Source of the DNA: a bacterium
GTDB taxonomy: Bacteria; Eremiobacterota; Eremiobacteria; Baltobacterales; Baltobacteraceae
Direction: 5' to 3'
Assembly: GCA_021781095.1 (NCBI GenBank)
Contig: JAJXXM010000216.1
Location: 1 to 16,079 of the forward strand
Length of the DNA: 16,079 bases
Part shown: one piece after another, positions 14,800-16,079 of the stretch
How positions within the stretch are numbered: position 1 is the first letter of the stretch
Layout of the letters: every line of letters starts with the position of its first letter
Notes under the pieces: model-generated
What the model saw: the letters and a program-made list of their open reading frames with translations, nothing else
What the model was told of the DNA's origin: nothing
Database searches by the model: none
Made by a program: the position numbers and the translations under genes

Positions 14800-15467
14800 T
14801 CTCGCTCGCATCGCTTCGTGGCGGCCTGATCGTTTCGGTGCAAGCGAAACCCGGTAGCGCGCTCGACGACACGGCCACGATCGCCGCGCTCGCGCTCGCA
14901 GCGCAGGAGGGTGGCGCCGTCGGGCTCCGCATTCAGAGCGCGCCGCATATTCGTGCCGTGAAGGCAAGGTCCGCCCTCCCCGTCATCGGTCTCGTAAAGC
15001 GCGAGTATCCGGGATTCGAGCCCTACATCACGCCGACGCTTCGCGAGGTCGAGGAGATCATCGAGGCCGGCGCCGAGATCGTTGCGTTCGACGCGACCCT
15101 TCGCGCGCGCCCCGAGGGCACGACGCTCGAACGGATCCTCGCTGCGATCCACGCCGCCTCGCGCGCGGCGATGGCCGACTGCGCGACGATCGAGGATGCG
15201 CGCGCGGCGCACGCAGTCGGCGCCGACCTGCTCGCCACGACGCTCTGCGGGTACACGGCCGCTACCAGCGGGACGCCCCTTCCGGCGCTCGATCTCGTCG
15301 CGCGCATCGCTAAGCTCGGCGGCTTTACGATCTGCGAAGGCGGGATCGGGAGCCCCGAAGCAGGAGAAGGTGCTCTGCGAGCGGGCGCCGATGCCGTCGT
15401 CGTCGGGACGGCACTCACCGGTATCGCCGCCCGTGTCGGGGAGTTCGCGGCGGCCCTGAAGAAGTAA
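14796..15467 (+). CDS. nanE: N-acetylmannosamine-6-phosphate 2-epimerase
   Basis: This 223-residue TIM-barrel enzyme interconverts ManNAc-6-P and GlcNAc-6-P. The family signatures are in order: GGLIVSVQA, AVGLRIQS, PVIGLVKREY, YITPTLREVEEI, AGAEIVAFDATLRARP, MADCATIEDA, GADLLATTLCGYT, CEGGIGSPEAG and VVVGTALTG. Lys68 and Glu181 sit where characterised NanE enzymes have the catalytic Lys and Glu, so it should be active. Length is typical. The start overlaps the kinase stop (ATGA), which couples their translation, and the kinase may supply its substrate. No sialic acid lyase (NanA), NagA or NagB is in the window, so any full sialate or ManNAc route must be completed elsewhere. A nested hairpin follows the stop. 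Family assignment is firm. Confidence 0.92.
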   Translation: MISLASLRGGLIVSVQAKPGSALDDTATIAALALAAQEGGAVGLRIQSAPHIRAVKARSALPVIGLVKREYPGFEPYITPTLREVEEIIEAGAEIVAFDATLRARPEGTTLERILAAIHAASRAAMADCATIEDARAAHAVGADLLATTLCGYTAATSGTPLPALDLVARIAKLGGFTICEGGIGSPEAGEGALRAGADAVVVGTALTGIAARVGEFAAALKK

Positions 15468-15520
15468 GCGGCGGAAGGGCTTCGACTTCTAAAGTCGGTG
15501 CGGGAGCCGCTCGCTCTTTC
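15467..15520 (+). terminator. Nested hairpin after nanE, probable terminator
   Basis: An outer stem, AGCGGC (15467-15472) with GCCGCT (15506-15511), encloses an inner hairpin, CGACTT (15483-15488), loop CTA, AAGTCG (15492-15497). The sequence CGCTCTTTCT follows the outer arm. This separates the NanE operon from the cytochrome oxidase gene. The pyrimidine tail is not a pure T run, so I hold this as a moderate-strength intrinsic terminator. Confidence 0.5.
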
Positions 15521-15523
15521 TAT

Positions 15524-15543
15524 AGTTGGGAACGAGTTGGGAA
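15524..15543 (+). repeat. Two 9-bp direct repeats upstream of coxB
   Basis: AGTTGGGAA occurs at 15524-15532 and again at 15535-15543, an 11-base period that puts both copies on about the same face of the helix. A TATAGT, which could be a -10 element, overlaps the first copy (15521-15526), though I see no matching -35 box. Such tandem sites are typical of activator or response-regulator binding. The function is inferred. Confidence 0.45.
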
Positions 15544-15547
15544 TATC

Positions 15548-15565
15548 CGGAGAAGCGCTTCTCCG
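15548..15565. promoter_or_regulatory. 18-bp perfect palindrome in the coxB leader
   Basis: CGGAGAAGC followed directly by GCTTCTCCG forms an uninterrupted inverted repeat 26 bases before the coxB start. It could be an operator for a dimeric regulator of the terminal oxidase. With no loop bases it is less likely to be a simple RNA hairpin. It lies 4 bases after the second direct repeat. Confidence 0.5.
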
Positions 15566-15580
15566 AATGATGCGTCGTGA

Positions 15581-15585
15581 AAGGA
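15581..15585 (+). promoter_or_regulatory. Shine-Dalgarno sequence fixing the coxB start
   Basis: AAGGA (15581-15585) is followed by 6 bases and then GTG at 15592. The in-frame GTG at 15577 has no such sequence before it, so 15592 is the better start. Confidence 0.6.
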
Positions 15586-15591
15586 TTACCG

Positions 15592-16079
15592 GTGGTTGAG
15601 AAAGAGTCCAGCGTGAAGGGCCTCGGTCCGGGCTTTTGGCCGTTTACGGGCCTCCTCACGTTGCTTGCGATTGCAAATATCTATTTCTGGGCCGTAACGC
15701 CGCTCTCGCGTTGGATGCCGACGGCGGTGACCGTCGCGACGCAGATCGACGAGCTCTTCCGCGTTTTCCTCGCGGTCGGCATCGCGCTCTTCATCTACAT
15801 CCTCGGCTACGCGATCTTTTTCTCGATCGTCTTCCGCGCTCGCAAGGACGATCCGCCCGACGCGCTCGGCGTGCAGATTCACGACAACCATAAGCTCGAA
15901 CTCTGGTGGACGGTTCTTCCGACGATTGCGGTCATCCTGATTTCTTGGGTGAGCGTTCGCGTTTGGTTCCCGATTCAAATCGCGTCGGCGTCGACGCCCG
16001 CGGGCCTGGTCGTCGAATCGATCGGGCACCAGTGGTTCTACACGTTCCGCTATCCCGGCATCAACGGCGAAGTCACCGG
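15592..16079 (+). CDS. coxB: Cytochrome c oxidase subunit II, N-terminal part (runs off right edge)
   Basis: The first 162 residues of subunit II of an aerobic heme-copper terminal oxidase are present; this subunit carries the Cu-A centre that accepts electrons from cytochrome c. The segments seen are a hydrophobic stretch at about 15-36 (possible signal or extra helix), helix I at about 57-81 (FLAVGIALFIYILGYAIFFS), the conserved IHDNHKLELWWTVLPT, helix II (AVILISWVSVRVW) and the start of the periplasmic cupredoxin domain with IGHQWFYTFRYPG. The Cu-A cysteines and histidines would lie beyond the edge. GTG 15592 is chosen for its Shine-Dalgarno sequence; GTG 15577 would add five residues. The gene follows a terminator-like hairpin and a repeat-rich leader, so it probably begins its own operon with further oxidase subunits downstream. 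Confidence 0.9.
   Translation, partial: MVEKESSVKGLGPGFWPFTGLLTLLAIANIYFWAVTPLSRWMPTAVTVATQIDELFRVFLAVGIALFIYILGYAIFFSIVFRARKDDPPDALGVQIHDNHKLELWWTVLPTIAVILISWVSVRVWFPIQIASASTPAGLVVESIGHQWFYTFRYPGINGEVT

Noticed and set aside
15570..15599. Nine-codon plus-strand frame (ATG to TGA) overlapping the coxB GTG
   Set aside because: It could be a leader peptide coupled to coxB, but it has no ribosome binding site and such short frames arise by chance.
15586..16029. Minus-strand open frame (147 codons) opposite coxB
   Set aside because: The plus frame gives a clear cytochrome oxidase subunit II; the antisense product is Arg/Glu-rich with no features.

Overview
The window is 16 kb of gene-dense, high-GC bacterial chromosome. 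Most genes in a run are separated by fewer than 20 bases or overlap by 4. The organism has an aerobic-type respiratory chain (cytochrome c oxidase subunit II), secreted proteins with Sec signal peptides, an ECF sigma factor and GTG starts. My best guess is a member of the Eremiobacterota (WPS-2) or a similar little-cultured high-GC phylum. That is an impression from gene content and style, not something the sequence proves.

Region 1 (1-3034, minus strand) reads as one regulatory or envelope operon. In order of transcription it holds two tandem paralogous secreted FecR-domain proteins, a membrane-anchored class III cyclase-homology protein that has lost nearly all catalytic residues, and the N-terminal part of an ECF sigma factor that runs off the left edge. 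A 120-bp divergent intergenic region separates it from region 2.

Region 2 (3155-10617, plus strand) is a tightly packed catabolic operon. It encodes a secreted GH20 hexosaminidase, an ion-coupled permease fused to an extracytoplasmic PDZ-like module, an M20 dipeptidase, and a hydantoinase/oxoprolinase A-type protein. The last gene has no ATG, GTG or TTG in frame where its conserved domain begins. A 13-bp perfect hairpin spans its stop codon and sits between it and a convergent APC-family amino acid permease (10648-12114, minus strand).

Region 3 (12217-15467, plus strand) is a second operon of four genes: a PF12831-like FAD-dependent oxidoreductase, a 100-residue HExxH mini-metallopeptidase, a BadF/BadG-type amino-sugar kinase, and NanE (N-acetylmannosamine-6-phosphate 2-epimerase). 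Two of its three junctions are ATGA overlaps. A nested hairpin follows NanE. Regions 2 and 3 together look like salvage of amino sugars and short peptides, plausibly from cell-wall or chitin-like material: GH20 releases GlcNAc, the kinase phosphorylates an N-acetyl-amino sugar, NanE feeds GlcNAc-6-P, and the dipeptidase and permeases handle peptides and amino acids.

Region 4 (15468-16079) is a 124-bp regulatory interval with two 9-bp direct repeats and an 18-bp perfect palindrome. It leads into coxB, which is cut by the right edge. No stretch above 300 bases lacks a gene. I saw no tRNA, rRNA, CRISPR array or insertion sequence.
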